Positions 34,861 to 49,450 of a DNA stretch of 64,000 nt are shown here, piece by piece. The notes beneath the pieces were generated by a model. The model was not told the origin of the DNA, did no database searches, and saw only the letters and a list, made by a program, of their open reading frames with translations. Each line of letters starts with the position of its first letter. Positions within the stretch are counted from its first letter, which is position 1. The position numbers and the translations under genes were made by a program. The stretch is from positions 139,235,001 to 139,299,000 of the forward strand of contig NC_084461.1 of the NCBI RefSeq assembly GCF_027409185.1. The letters run 5' to 3'. This DNA is from Cynocephalus volans. Its lineage: Eukaryota; Chordata; Mammalia; Dermoptera; Cynocephalidae.

Positions 34861-36045
34861 CTGCCCTATTCAGGATTCGAGGTTTCAGGCCGGCATTAAA
34901 GAAGACTCCTGGGAGCACCCAAGCCGCGCCGCGACTGAACAGCCCGAGGCGGCAGCGGCCGAGAACTGGGAAAGGCGGCAAACCAGAGACAGAGAGCGAG
35001 CACCCGACCTGGCACAGCACTGTGAGTGATCCCTGGCACAGCTCTGTTCGGGGGGTGGATGCCCACGCGGCTCCCGCCTGCACCACCAGGCCACTCACCG
35101 CCCGGTGCTGCCTCCATTTTCCCAGGTGCGGGCAGCTCCGCCCTGCTCGGCCATCACTGAGTCCTCCCACTTGCTTGGCCTGGCGCGGGGGCCTCCACTC
35201 CCACTCCCTCCGCGGTTCTCTGGTGGGGCTGGTGGAGGGGGTGTCCCGGGCCAGTGTCCGGACGGCAAGGAAGTACGGGCGGGCCGACTGTCACTCCACC
35301 ATACCCTGGACTCCGGCCCCAGGTAAACTCCCTGTTACTGGGAGGCAGATACCATCTCTGCGGCCACCAGTTTGGAAAAAAGCCTAACAAATGTCTGGTT
35401 GGGAATAGTATGGTAGGAGAGTTCCCAGGTCCGCTTGAACCTGCCGGAGACCAGGCTGCAGGTGGGCGCTAGACTCGGTTTATACTGGGGGGATACAAAG
35501 GGGAACAAGACCCGACAAAGATCTACATAGTGCTACAAAGGCACCCAGAGAGACCAGTCGTCTGTGCCCAGCAGAAACCTGGTAGACTTCCTGGGCGAGG
35601 CGGTGCCGAGCAGGGTCTTGAAGGCCCAGCTGATAGACGAGGGGTGCAGAAGACATGCCCCAGCCCAGCACAGTGCGCACAGAGTGGGGAGACGTGCGGC
35701 CAGGGAGGGGGAGACTCGACAGAAACCACACACCCGGTGGGGTCGCCACTGCACGATCTAACAGCCTGGGCCAGAGCACACGGAACAGGGAGAAGTCCTG
35801 CACAGGAAGTGAAAGCTCAACAGAGATCACACACCCTGTGGTACGTGATCCACCAGCCCAGCAGAGTCCAAGCTGACCAGAAAGGTGGCTCCCCGGAGAA
35901 GCCCAAGACCCGAGACAACCACACACACACGGCACTAGAGGCCAACTGAGCAGTCACGGAGGGAGCCATACGAAATTGGCAACCACAGCAACATCCTAGC
36001 TAGTCATTAGTCTCAAACCAGTGAACTGTGAAACCCCCGGCCACA
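34861..36045 (+). promoter_or_regulatory. L1 5' UTR with internal promoter function (family property)
   Basis: About 1.2 kb of GC- and CpG-rich sequence precedes ORF1, unlike the AT-rich surroundings. It may be full length, since it reaches the inversion join at 34861. Two loosely similar blocks lie at about 35707-35780 and 35811-35885 ('caacagagatcacacaccctg'-like). L1 5' UTRs drive their own transcription; activity here is not shown. Several ORFs in it are not conserved coding sequence. Confidence 0.8.
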
Positions 36046-36972
36046 ATGAATAAACACCAAAAAAAAGATACCAGAAATACAAAAAATCAAGAAAGTACAC
36101 CACCAAAAGTTAATAAATCTCAAACTCTAGATCCTATAGAACAAGAAGCCCTTGAAATGACTGACAAGGAATTTCGAGTGATAATTCTAAGGAAACTGAA
36201 TGAGATACAAGAAAACTCAGCTAGATATCATGATGAAATGAGGAAAAGTATACAGGATCTGAAAGAGGAAATGTACAAGGAAATCAATGTCCTGAAAAAA
36301 GATGTAGCAGAACTTGCTGAACTGAAGAAGTTATTCAACGAAATAAAAAACACAACGAAGAGTTTAACCAGCAGGCTTGTCGAAGTTGAAGAGAGAACCT
36401 CTGAACTTGAAGATGGGCTGTTTGAAATAACACAAGCAGACAAAAAGAAAGAAAAAAGAATCAAGGACATTGAAGAAAATCTGAGAGAGATATCAGACAA
36501 CCATAAGCGATCAAATATCCGAGTCATGGGTATTCCAGAAGGGGAGGAAAATGGAGATTCCATTGAAAACATATTCAACAAAATAGTGGCAGAAAACTTC
36601 CCAGGTATAGGAAAAATCACAGATCTTCAGATCCAGGAAGCTCAACGATCTCCAAATGTATTCAACCCAAAAAGACCTTCTCCAAGACATGTCATAGTCA
36701 AATTGGCAAAACTCAGAGATAAAGAGAGAATCTTAAAAGCTGCAAGAGAGAAGCGTCAAATCACCTATAAGGGAGCCTCAATCAGGTTAACATCAGACTT
36801 TTCATCACAAACCCTAAAAGCTAGAAAGGAATGGGATGATATTTTCAAAATACTAAAAGACAAAGATTGCCAGCCAAGAATACTCTACCCTGCAAGGCTA
36901 TCCTTCCGAAATGAGGGGCAAATAGTATATTTCTCAGACAAACAAAAACTGCGGGAGTTCACTACCACATGA
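36046..36972 (+). CDS. L1 ORF1p, intact reading frame
   Basis: This is a complete 308-residue frame for the L1 RNA-binding chaperone, which forms trimers and packages L1 RNA. A charged N-terminus is followed by a heptad-like coiled coil (about residues 45-150, rich in E/K/L). The RRM-like domain opens with NIRVMGIPEGEE (157-168) and continues to RHVIVKL (214-220). The C-terminal domain (about 255-308) contains KARKEWDDIFKIL. I chose the ATG at 36046 in context CCACAATGA. An in-frame GTG at 36028 would add six residues but is not the likely start. This is transposon-encoded, not a host gene. Confidence 0.93.
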   Translation: MNKHQKKDTRNTKNQESTPPKVNKSQTLDPIEQEALEMTDKEFRVIILRKLNEIQENSARYHDEMRKSIQDLKEEMYKEINVLKKDVAELAELKKLFNEIKNTTKSLTSRLVEVEERTSELEDGLFEITQADKKKEKRIKDIEENLREISDNHKRSNIRVMGIPEGEENGDSIENIFNKIVAENFPGIGKITDLQIQEAQRSPNVFNPKRPSPRHVIVKLAKLRDKERILKAAREKRQITYKGASIRLTSDFSSQTLKARKEWDDIFKILKDKDCQPRILYPARLSFRNEGQIVYFSDKQKLREFTTT

Positions 36973-37213
36973 CCACCCTTACAAGAAATCCTCAAGGGAG
37001 TACTGGGTTTGGTTCCTGAAAAATAACTACCACTGCCATAAAAACCCAAGAAAAATCTAAACCCGCTAGTATAAGAAAAATGGCATTCATGAAGAGAAAA
37101 CAAGCTAACAAAAACACTATCTACAACCTAAGGAACCAACAAACACAGAAAACAAACAGTAAATCAGAAAGCAAGGAACAAAAGACACCTAAGACAACCA
37201 AACAACCAATAAA
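36973..37213 (+). other. L1 inter-ORF spacer
   Basis: 241 A-rich bases separate the ORF1 stop from the ORF2 ATG. That is longer than the short human L1 spacer (known to be about 63 bp). No long frame covers it. Confidence 0.85.
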
Positions 37214-38480
37214 ATGCTAGGAATAAATCAACACCTTTCAATAACAACTCTTAATGTAAAAGGCTTAAATTCCCCAATTAAAAGACACAGACTGGCCGAC
37301 TGGATCAAAAAGCAGGACCCAACTATATGCTGCCTACAAGAGACCCACCTCACCCATAAAGATTCACATCGACTAAGAGTGAAAGGATGGAAAATGATTT
37401 ACCATGCAAACAGAAAAGAAAAACGAGCTGGAGTAGCTATTCTTATATCTGACAAAATAGACTTTAAACTAAAAACCATAAAAAGAGACAATGAGGGACA
37501 CAACTTAATGATAAAAGGACTGATCCATCAAGAAGACATAACAATCATAAATATGTATGCACCCAATGTTGGAGCAGCCAGATTTATAAAACAAACTCTA
37601 TTAGACCTAAAGAAGGAAATAGACACTAATACCATAATAGCAGGGGACCTGAACACCCCACTGTCAATATTAGACAGATCATCTAGGCAAAGAATCAGTA
37701 GAGAAACACAAGATCTAAACAATACTCTAGACCAATTGGAATTGGCAGATATCTACAGAACATTCCACCCAACAACCTCAGAATATTCATTCTTCTCAGC
37801 AGCACATGGATCATTCTCCAGGATAGATCACATATTAGGTCACAAATCAAGTCTCAATAAATTCAAAAAAATTGCAATTATCCCATGTATCTTCTCAGAC
37901 CACAATGGATTAAAACTAGAAATTAATAACAAACGAAACTCTGGAAACTATACAAACACATGGAAATTAAACAGCATTCTACTTAATGACATATGGGTCC
38001 AAGAAGAAATCAAGCAGGAAATCAAAAAATTTATTGAAACTAATGAAAACAATGATACATCATACCAAAACCTGTGGGATACTGCAAAAGCAGTATTGAG
38101 GGGAAAATTTATTGCATTAAACGCTCACTTCAGAAGAATAGAAAGATGGCAAGTGAACAACCTAACACTTCACCTTAAAGAACTAGAAAAACAAGAACAA
38201 TCCAAACCTAAAGTTAGCAGACGGAAAGAAATCATTAAGATCAGAGCAGAACTGAATGAAATTGAAAACCAAAAAACAATTCAAAAGATCAACGAATCAA
38301 AAAGTTGGTTTTTTGAAAAGATAAATAAAATTGACAAACCATTAGCATGGCTAACAAAAAAAAGAAGAGAGAAGACTCAAATAACAAAAATTAGAAATGA
38401 AAAAGGCGATATTACAACTGATTCATCTGAAATACAAGGAATCATTCGAGACTACTATACACAACTATACACCAACAAAT
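37214..38480 (+). pseudogene. L1 ORF2, endonuclease and N-terminal part (severed by inversion)
   Basis: Starting at ATG 37214, this open frame of about 422 residues carries the apurinic/apyrimidinic-like endonuclease. All catalytic landmarks expected from the family are present at the right numbering: Asn14, Glu43 (LQETHL), Tyr115, Asp145 and Asn147 (GDLNTP), Asp205 and Asp229-His230 (SDHNG). It continues to '[10 protein letters not shown]' and then reads into the host L1 and stops. It has no RT domain, which lies inverted at 32308-34860. Confidence 0.95.
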
Positions 38481-38496
38481 TTGTCAAGCCTTTTCT
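38481..38496. repeat. Right target-site duplication of the L1 nest
   Basis: This is the second copy of TTGTCAAGCCTTTTCT, identical to 29780-29795. The following ATCAGCACTTGAAA continues the host L1 exactly. Confidence 0.93.
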
Positions 38497-40020
38497 ATCA
38501 GCACTTGAAAAACATTGTGCCACTTCCTTCTGTCCTCTGTGGTTCCTGATGAGAAATCCACTGTCATTCAAATTGCTTTCCCTTTAAGTCTGGTGTCATT
38601 TCTCTTGGGCTGTTTCAATATTCTTTTTCTTTGTTTTCAGAGTTTAATTATGGTTTGGCTTCATGAGGATTTCTTTGGGTTTATCCTGTTTGGTATTTAC
38701 TCAGCTTCTTGAATCTGTAAGGTTTGTCTTTTGCCAAATTTTGGAGCTTTCAATCATTATGACTTTTAGTATTTCTTCAGCCCCACCCTTTTCCCTCTCC
38801 TCTTATGACTCCAATAACATAATGTTAGAACTTTTTTTTTATAATATCACAGGTTCCTGAGGCTTTATTCACTTTTTCCCCATCAATCTTCTCTGTGTTG
38901 TTCAGATTAGGTAGTTTCTATTATTCTCTCTTTCAATTCGCTGATTCTCTCCTTTTTCCTTCATCCTGCTGTTGAACTCAACCACTGAGCTTTTTTTTTC
39001 AGCTATTATATTTTCAGTTTTAAAATTTCCATTTGTCTCTTTGTTTTCATTTTCTACTTCTTTGCTGAGGTTTTTTGTTTTTTCATTTGTTTTAAGAATA
39101 TTCTTAATTCCTTTTTCATGGATGTTTAAAGTCTTTGTCAGATTATTCTAACACCTCCATCATCTTGGTGTTGTCATCTATAGATTGTCTTTTTTTATTC
39201 AGTTTTAGATCTTTCTCTTCTTGGTATGACAAGTCATATTTTGTTGATGCCTGGACATTCTCCCATTGTTAGGCGACTTTAGATCTTATTTAACCCTTCT
39301 TTTAACAGGGTTTTGGGACACTACTCCAATAGGGGAATTGAAGGGGTGCCATTTTAATACTGCTGTAGAAACCCATGTTCCCCACAAGGCCACAGTTCAG
39401 ACCCCAGAAATGGTGTGAACTCTAATTTTCCCAGCTCTAATGAGATGGGTAAGGGTGGGCGTTCCAGCTTCCCATATGATCTCCACTAACACAGGGAAGG
39501 GGTGGGGGACTTTACTACCAGCTGACTGGGATAGAGGTCAAAGTCCCAGTTCTTTACTTGGCATTCTCTGATACCACCCAATGTGGGTATTGAAGGCCTT
39601 GTTATAGCCTCATAAAGGTATTAGTCTAGACTCTCCACTTGGCCTTTGCTGGCATGGGCGGAGGTGGAGCCCCAGGTTTTTTCTGTGGTGTTTGACTTAA
39701 GTAGAGTAGTTATTGTCTAAAGGATTTCTGTTTTTCTTGGCTGCCCCTTTCCTGGTCCTTTGGCTGGAAAGATCAGAGTTTTGTTTGGACTCTTTTTCTG
39801 CATTGCTGGCTTCATCAGCTCCGAGTCTGGGATATATGAGACAAAAAGAAAACCCAGGGAACTCACCACCATTTTGTTCCTCAGTTCCTGAGGACTCTAG
39901 CTGGTCTGTCTTCTTATCTACACCTTTCGAGTTTTCTGATGTTTGTTTTATGTATAATGTCCAAAGTCTTCAGTTGTACTGAGCAGGAGGAATAGGAGAA
40001 AATATGTCTCCTCCATCTTT
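38497..40020 (-). mobile_element. Host old L1, right part (5' side, antisense)
   Basis: It continues the element at 26518-29779 ('gccacttccttctgtcctctgtggttcctgatgagaaatcc', 'gatttctttgggtttatcctg'). The far end near 40020 is not sharp. There is no open frame of interest. Confidence 0.85.
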
Positions 40021-40254
40021 CTGGAAACAGTAAGCAGTAAATTATCAAGGCAATTGAATGGAATATTTGTTTCCTTCATTTTTGTATCTCCATTTTCTAA
40101 ATTTTCTAAGATGGATACATTATTTTCGCAATAAGAAAAGGCACTTCATTTGAAAATTACTTAACTTCAAAATTATATATGCTACATTATACACTTAACA
40201 GCTATCATCAACTCTTCACAAGGTTAGTGGAGTCAAAAGGAGCATGTTACACTA

Positions 40255-40700
40255 ATACAATGTCACAGGTTGTATTCTCTAAGAAGCAGATTTTGAGATG
40301 GAGTTTTGTGGGAAGGATGTTTATTCAAGAGTGTTCTTAGGACCAGCACTTGTGGAAGGGAAGGAGATGGAAGTAGGAGGACACAGAGGGAGAAGCTGAG
40401 CTTAATGCTGGCCCCGCAGGAAGCTCTGGAACTCAAATCACCCTTCAGAATTGGTCTGTGTTGGGCTGAGATGGCCAGACCTTCATACGCCACATCACTC
40501 AGTCTTGATGTGGGCTCTGGGAAGAGCATCACCTTGGGTAAGTGAGTTCTCTGCACCTGAGACAATTTCCAAACTCACCACTAGCTGAAGGCTGTCTGTG
40601 GACAGCACTGTCAGTAATGGGGGCGACAAGTTCTTCGTGGAATATGTGTCTGGGCAGTGCATTGCCGTGTCCACCTGCCATGGATATTTCTAATGGGAAG
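40255..40700 (-). repeat. Possible old ERVL-type LTR relic
   Basis: 'gttgtattctctaagaagcagattttgagatggag' and the following G/A-rich block resemble an ancient ERVL LTR. The strand and the family are uncertain, and no viral gene is present. Confidence 0.4.
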
Positions 40701-40799
40701 GTGTCTGTCAAAACATCCCCTCTAATCTCATTTTATGGATCCTGCAGCAAAAGACAGGAAGTGATATAAGGTCACATATTAACAACTCCCTTCCCAAAC

Positions 40800-41110
40800 A
40801 TTTCTCCTCACAGTAACGTCAGTGACCTTTCCAAAGTGCAAATCTGATCAAGTCACTCCCCAGCTTAAAAGTGTCAGTGGCTTCCCATCACTCTAAGGAT
40901 AAAAGTCAAAAATCCCTTACATGGACCTCAAAGCCATACCCAGCCTGTTCCCTACTGCTCTCTCCAGCATCCCTCTTCCCATTCTCGCCTTGCCAGCCAC
41001 AATGGTCTGACTTCAAAATTTTGAGGAACCTTGCTTCTTCCCACCATAGCATATGTTATCTGTGCTCAGAAGACTCCACTCCATCATGACCATCCCATGA
41101 GTGAGCTTAT
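40800..41110 (+). repeat. L2 LINE 3' fragment, sense
   Basis: 'ctgatcaagtcactccccagcttaaaa', 'aggataaaagtcaaaaatcccttacatggacctcaaagcc' and 'ccctactgctctctcc' are characteristic of L2. Confidence 0.88.
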
Positions 41111-42230
41111 ATTGCTATTGGCAAAAGATCACTTTGTCATCTTTGTACTTATATGTATGTGTATGTAGACTTCAAGTTTGGGACACTGGTTGGTAATCAA
41201 CCATCCATTGCCTCACTGCACTTGCAGCAGCAGAATTGCTACTATGGTGATGAATATTGCCATTAAAAATATTGGCCTTTATCTGATAGGGGTATTGACT
41301 TGCTGCCCCAAATGATTTCTTCCTCTGTAGGAAGAGACCTGTTGCTTTGAAATATGTAGATATTTATGCACGCACCTCTTGATGAAGAGTCAAGATAGAA
41401 AAGGAAATGCAGAGAAACTGTATGGCAGAGCACACTATGGTGGGCAAGTCCCCACCTCCACTTTACTTTGGTGGCATTTGTGTAAATTGCAGGTCTGCTC
41501 AGCTAACACCCTGCATGGCAGATAAATTATGTGCATATTGAAGAAGCCCTTTGGGGGGATGGGAGAGGATGGAGGAGAGGTGCATAAAACAAGATTAGGA
41601 GAAGCACAAAAGATAAAGCATGGTCTACATAGTCATGAGATTAAGCTCTTTGTAGCTAGGGTAATTCAGCCTATAGCATAGCTGTAAATTTGGGACTCCT
41701 GGCCAAAGGCTTTGAAAAGAGCTCCGCTTTACCTCTCTCCTCTAACCCATATGCCAACTTTTCACATTCCCAGGATGCTTCCCCAAAGCCCTCACAGATC
41801 TTTGAGAATGTGCTTCTCTTTCTCTTTCTGCCTATATCAACTGTTTCAAGGTCCAACTCCAAGGACATCTTGATCCCAGCATCTACTGGTCTTTGTTTAT
41901 CGAAAATCACAAGGTGGGATTTTCCAGCCACCCACCAGAGCAACTAAGAAGGGTTTCCCCTGATACTGCCAAGCCACCACACCTCCCAGAAAACCTCCTT
42001 TCTCACTTCCTCCACCTCTGCTACACACACGTGATCTTCAGAAACGATCCCTAAGTTTTGCTGGAAATCCAACTTCTGTCCTAATAGATACTATTGTTGC
42101 AGAGGAGAATGAGCCAAGACTTGCAAGGCTGGGCCAGTGCCCCCTACCTGGACTCATATAAACACACATGGTTCCCAAAATCATTTTTCTCAAATCCAAC
42201 TTTTATCATCTGTTGTTAAAAATTTAATGA
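41110..42230. other. Stretch without recognisable features
   Basis: No gene, RNA or confident repeat is seen. Short frames at about 41671-41947 lie on both strands and look accidental. Confidence 0.4.
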
Positions 42231-42239
42231 TTTTCATAG

Positions 42240-43145
42240 ACTCTTAAATTTACTGATTCTTTTTTTTTTTTTTACAATAGAGGTTTTTAAAGTTTATAAT
42301 CCCATTTCTAACATAGTATGATTTTTTTTTTTTTTTTGGAATTATCTTCCACATGTACATATAATTTACATAGTTAATTGGTACACAGTATTTTGAACTG
42401 TTATTTCTTAATATATTTAAACATTTTCTATGTTTCTGTATTCTGAATGTTCTTTTTAATGTAACTGATAATTTTTATTTTGCACTTATTGAAATATCTT
42501 TCAGACTTAGATATTTTGTTATAAATCTTTCTTGTGCATATATAAAAGGAAAACATTAGTAAAATCAGTTGGTTATGTTATTTCTAAGGCAGAATCATTA
42601 CATACAACTGCCACCTAGCTGACAACAATTTTAAAACCATCCTGATTTCAGAGATGTTCAAATAAAAATACAATAATGCTTAAGCAATAGAACGATTCCC
42701 ACTCTGTTGAAACTCTTTTTCTGTGCCTCCTGGATCAGACATCTCTCCCCTCCACCCTGTAGATAGCCACTATCCTGAATTTTGTGTTTATCATTCCCTT
42801 GTTTTTTTTTTCTATACTTTTAACAAATATGTACCCCCAAACATTGTTTGATGTTGTTTTTGAACTGGTCTACGAATGGAACTATGCAGTTTTCTGACTT
42901 GCTTTTATTATTCAACATTATGTCAGATTCATCCATGCTAACATGTATGGCTGCTGGACATTTTCACTGTTGTATAATATGCACTATAGGCATATACCAT
43001 AATTTATCAATTCTCCTGTTTGATGTACATTGGTGCTGTTTCTAGGGTTTTGCTATTACAATAAGCATTCTCCTAGCTCTCTTCCTGGCAAGTATGCATG
43101 AGAGTTTCTCCAGGGTATATACCTAGGAGGGAGGAGAATTGTTAA
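42240..43145 (-). mobile_element. Old antisense L1 fragment
   Basis: The plus strand gives the complement of an L1 3' UTR ('ctgatctctcccctccaccctgtag'-type) and of ORF2 ('gaactatgcagttttctgacttg', 'agtttctccagggtatatacctagg'). It is strongly decayed. Confidence 0.7.
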
Positions 43146-43151
43146 GATTAG

Positions 43152-43380
43152 ACCAGGGGTCAGCAAACTTTTTCTGTAAAGGGCTGGATAGTAAATATTC
43201 TAGACTCTGCAGGCCATATGGTCATTACTACAACTACTCAAATCTGTTGATTTAGTGTGAAAGCAGCCATAGACAATATGTAAATGACTGGCTGTGGCTA
43301 CGTTCCAATAAAAGTTTATTCACAAATCTAGGCAGCTGGCAAGATTAGGTCCTCAGGACATGGTCTGCCGATGCCTGATC
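43152..43380. mobile_element. hAT-Charlie MITE (MER1-like group)
   Basis: It starts CAGGGGTCAGCAAACTTTTTC, contains 'ggccatatggtcattactacaactactc', 'gaaagcagccatagacaatatgtaaatg' and 'gttccaataaaagtttattcac', and ends 'ggtctgccgatgcctg'. This is the well-known CAGGGGTCRGCAAACT hAT family. The exact MER name is left open. Confidence 0.85.
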
Positions 43381-43868
43381 TAGATGAATAGATTTCCTAA
43401 TCCAATTGCCTACTAATGCTGCCTCGCCCTCTCCTTCCTCATCCCAAGGGGATATGAGTCCTGTCTTTGCTTAATCTATGAACTGGATGAATGTCCATGT
43501 TTAGGGGCCTTCAAGGAGAAGATGGGCATGGGGACGTAGTGGTGGTGGTGCATCTCAGCCCATCGTCCATGACATTCATAACGTTGGTGAACCAAAGGCA
43601 GGAAGGGGTTGAGGTGAGGTGGGAGCTGGGTCTCTACCTAACTGGAGGCTGGGGTCTCAGACTGCTGCATAGTTAACATCACAGAAGCCACTGTGAAGTT
43701 TCTGCTGGGCAAAGGGACAGAGAAATTCAAACAGAAGACAGCATTTCTTTTGGAGTTGTGTGGTTTCCTTTATCATTTCAACTGCAGTCAAGAAAGTTGG
43801 AATTGACTCTCCAGGGATACTTCCCTGAGCCCTGGGTCTCCATTACAGCTTCCAGCCCTGGTTCTTAC
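43380..43868 (-). other. GARIN3: GARIN3 3' flank and 3' UTR region
   Basis: This lies immediately downstream of the GARIN3 stop. I see no AATAAA on the minus strand within it, so the end of the transcript is not placed. The next AATAAA on the minus strand is in the hAT MITE near 43315. Confidence 0.4.
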
Positions 43869-47660
<3,792 letters not shown>

Positions 47661-47682
47661 TTTCAATAAATATGAACTTGTG

Positions 47683-47772
47683 ATTGTTTAGCTCAGTTTG
47701 TTAGAGCACAGTATAACACCAAGGTCAGGGGTTCAGATCACCACACCAGCCAGCCACCCCTGAAAAAAATAA
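47683..47772 (+). mobile_element. tRNA-Ile-derived SINE (colugo CYN type), sense
   Basis: 'gtttagctcagtttgttagagcacagtataacaccaaggtcaggggttcagatc' gives box A, an anticodon-like loop and box B. It is followed by 'accagccagccacccctg' and a short A tail. It follows an old L2 3' end ('tgcctggcg ... tcaataaatatg'). Confidence 0.88.
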
Positions 47773-48181
47773 ACTTACTTGTGCCCATTGAGATTCATTC
47801 TTCCATTCATTTATTCAACAAAATTTAATAAGCAAGTACTTTGTTTGGGACCAGCTAGAAAATGGAAATGCAAAGATAAAGTTTCCTCCCTCTGAAGTGC
47901 TAAAACATTTTTTGTAAAGATGTTGAGTAACTTCACACACACACAAAAGTGACATATTCTAAGGGGATAATCACTGAAAGGAAACACTATTTGATTTAAA
48001 AATAAGAAGTTGCATTTCTTTCTCTCTGTATGTACATGTATACGTATACACACAAACACACTCTTTTTGAAGAATACCTCAAAAAGTTTGTGGAAAGATT
48101 TGTATTATCTTTTAATTCTATTTTCACAAACTTTTTGAAATATCCTCATATATACACATATATAATGTATATGTCTACACG

Positions 48182-48534
48182 CACACAGTCATCCCTTGGT
48201 ATCCATGGGGAATTCAGTTTCAAGACCTCCAGCAGAGACCAAAATTAGAGGGCACTCAAGGCCCTAATGTAAAATGAGGTAGTATTTGCATATAAACTAT
48301 TCACATCCTCCCGCATACTTTAAATCATCTCTAGGTTACTTATAATACCTAATGCAATGTAAATGCTATGTTAATAGTTGTTATACTGTATTGTTTATGT
48401 AGATGTTCAGTAAAAATGCAATCTGTTCTTCCAAATATTTTCAATCTGCAGTTGGTTGAATTCGCAATTGTTCAAATTGTTTGAAAAGTTGGTTGAATGC
48501 AGAGCCCACGGATACAGAAGGCTGACTGTGTATT
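48182..48534. mobile_element. MER2 (TcMar-Tigger) MITE
   Basis: The terminal repeats are visible: CAGTCATCCCTTGGTATCC on the left and GGATACAGAAGGCTGACTG on the right (complementary with few changes). The middle has 'agtatttgcatataaactattcacatcctcccgcatac' and 'ctgtattgttta'. It encodes no protein. Confidence 0.92.
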
Positions 48535-48594
48535 TATTATGCTCAACCATGTATTCTTTTCATGAGTCCAATTCTGATGAATAATAAATAATGA

Positions 48595-48800
48595 GAGAAA
48601 TCATAGTTATATTATTCAGAACTTACTGTAAACCAGGCATGGTGCTAACCCCTTTACAATCCTTTAAAAATTTTAATCCTCACAACAGCCCTGTAACATG
48701 TAGGTACAACTACTATACCGATTTTATAGCAGGGAAATCAAGGCTCAGAGAAGTTAAGCAATTTTGCCAAGGTCACAAGAGACCAAAAGCATATTGAAGT
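48595..48800 (-). repeat. MIR SINE, antisense
   Basis: The order 'ccaggcatggtgctaacccctttacaatcc', 'aatcctcacaacagccctgtaacatg', 'aaggctcagagaagttaagcaattttgccaaggtcacaag' is the reverse complement of MIR. Confidence 0.9.
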
Positions 48801-48869
48801 CCCAAAATGTAGCAATGGTTAAACTACACTAGACTGGGCCACACGAATAGAACTCACACAAGTACTATG

Positions 48870-49450
48870 CAGCATAAATTCATCCATTCATTCAATTAAT
48901 ATTATTAAGTGCCTCCTTTGTGCCAGACCCTGTTCTAGGTGTTGGGAATACAGCAGTGGACAAGATAGACAAATATCCTTCTATGCAGACAGTAAAGAAG
49001 TAAATTATATGGTATGTCCAATGCTGATAAGTGCTACAGAGAAAGATAAGTAGGCAGATGGAATGGAGTGTGTGCAGGCAAGGAGGTGGTGGTTAAAGAA
49101 GGCTCAATGAGAAGTGACCTTTGAACAGAAACATCATAAAGGAGATCAGGGAGGAAGCCATGCAGCTGTCTGGGGGAAGGGCCTCTCAGTCAGAGGGAAC
49201 AGCAAGGGCCAGGACCCTGAGGCAGGAGTGTGCCTCGTGTGTTCGAGGAACTCCAAGGAGGCTACACTGACAAGAAATGGAATGAGTTAGGGAGAGAGTT
49301 GTTGAAGATGAGGCTGAAAGGTAACTGAGGTGGTGGTAGAGGAACAGATCACGTGGGATAATCCTTGCAGGCAATTATGTGTCCTTTAGCTTTTGTCCTG
49401 AATGGGAGATGATCTGAACCACATTCTAGCTGCCATATTGAAAAGAGATT
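48870..49450 (+). repeat. Ancient interspersed repeat (same family as 19240 and 57235)
   Basis: 'attcattcaattaatattattaagtgcctcctttgtgccagaccctgttctaggtgttgg' through 'ctctcagtcagagggaacagcaagggccaggaccctgaggcagg' follows the order seen in the other two copies. I did not assign the family. Confidence 0.65.

Larger units (their letters stand above)
34861..38480 (+). mobile_element. Young L1 copy 2, 5' part (inverted)
   Basis: It contains, in sense order, a GC-rich 5' UTR (34861-36045), ORF1 (36046-36972), a 241-bp spacer, and the start of ORF2 (37214-38480). It stops at 'accaacaaat', which is where the minus-strand part takes over, within about 6 bases. The outer end abuts the target-site duplication. 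This is the expected twin-priming geometry: the element's 5' end faces the internal join and its ORF2 breakpoint faces the target. Confidence 0.95.

Noticed and set aside
34773-35949. Several frames of 60-200 residues on both strands (about 34773-35949)
   Set aside because: They lie in the GC-rich L1 5' UTR and across the inversion join. They have no recognisable domain and no support as genes.
36028-36045. GTG start for ORF1, adding six residues
   Set aside because: The ATG at 36046 has a better context, and the added residues are not part of the typical ORF1p start.
38481-38587. C-terminal extension of the L1 ORF2 5' part to 38587
   Set aside because: From 38481 the sequence belongs to the old host L1 (it continues 29779), so this is accidental read-through across the insertion boundary.
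47683-47772. A tRNA-Ile gene
   Set aside because: The tRNA-like body carries many changes, has no terminator-like gene context, ends in an A tail, and matches the repeated SINE family.
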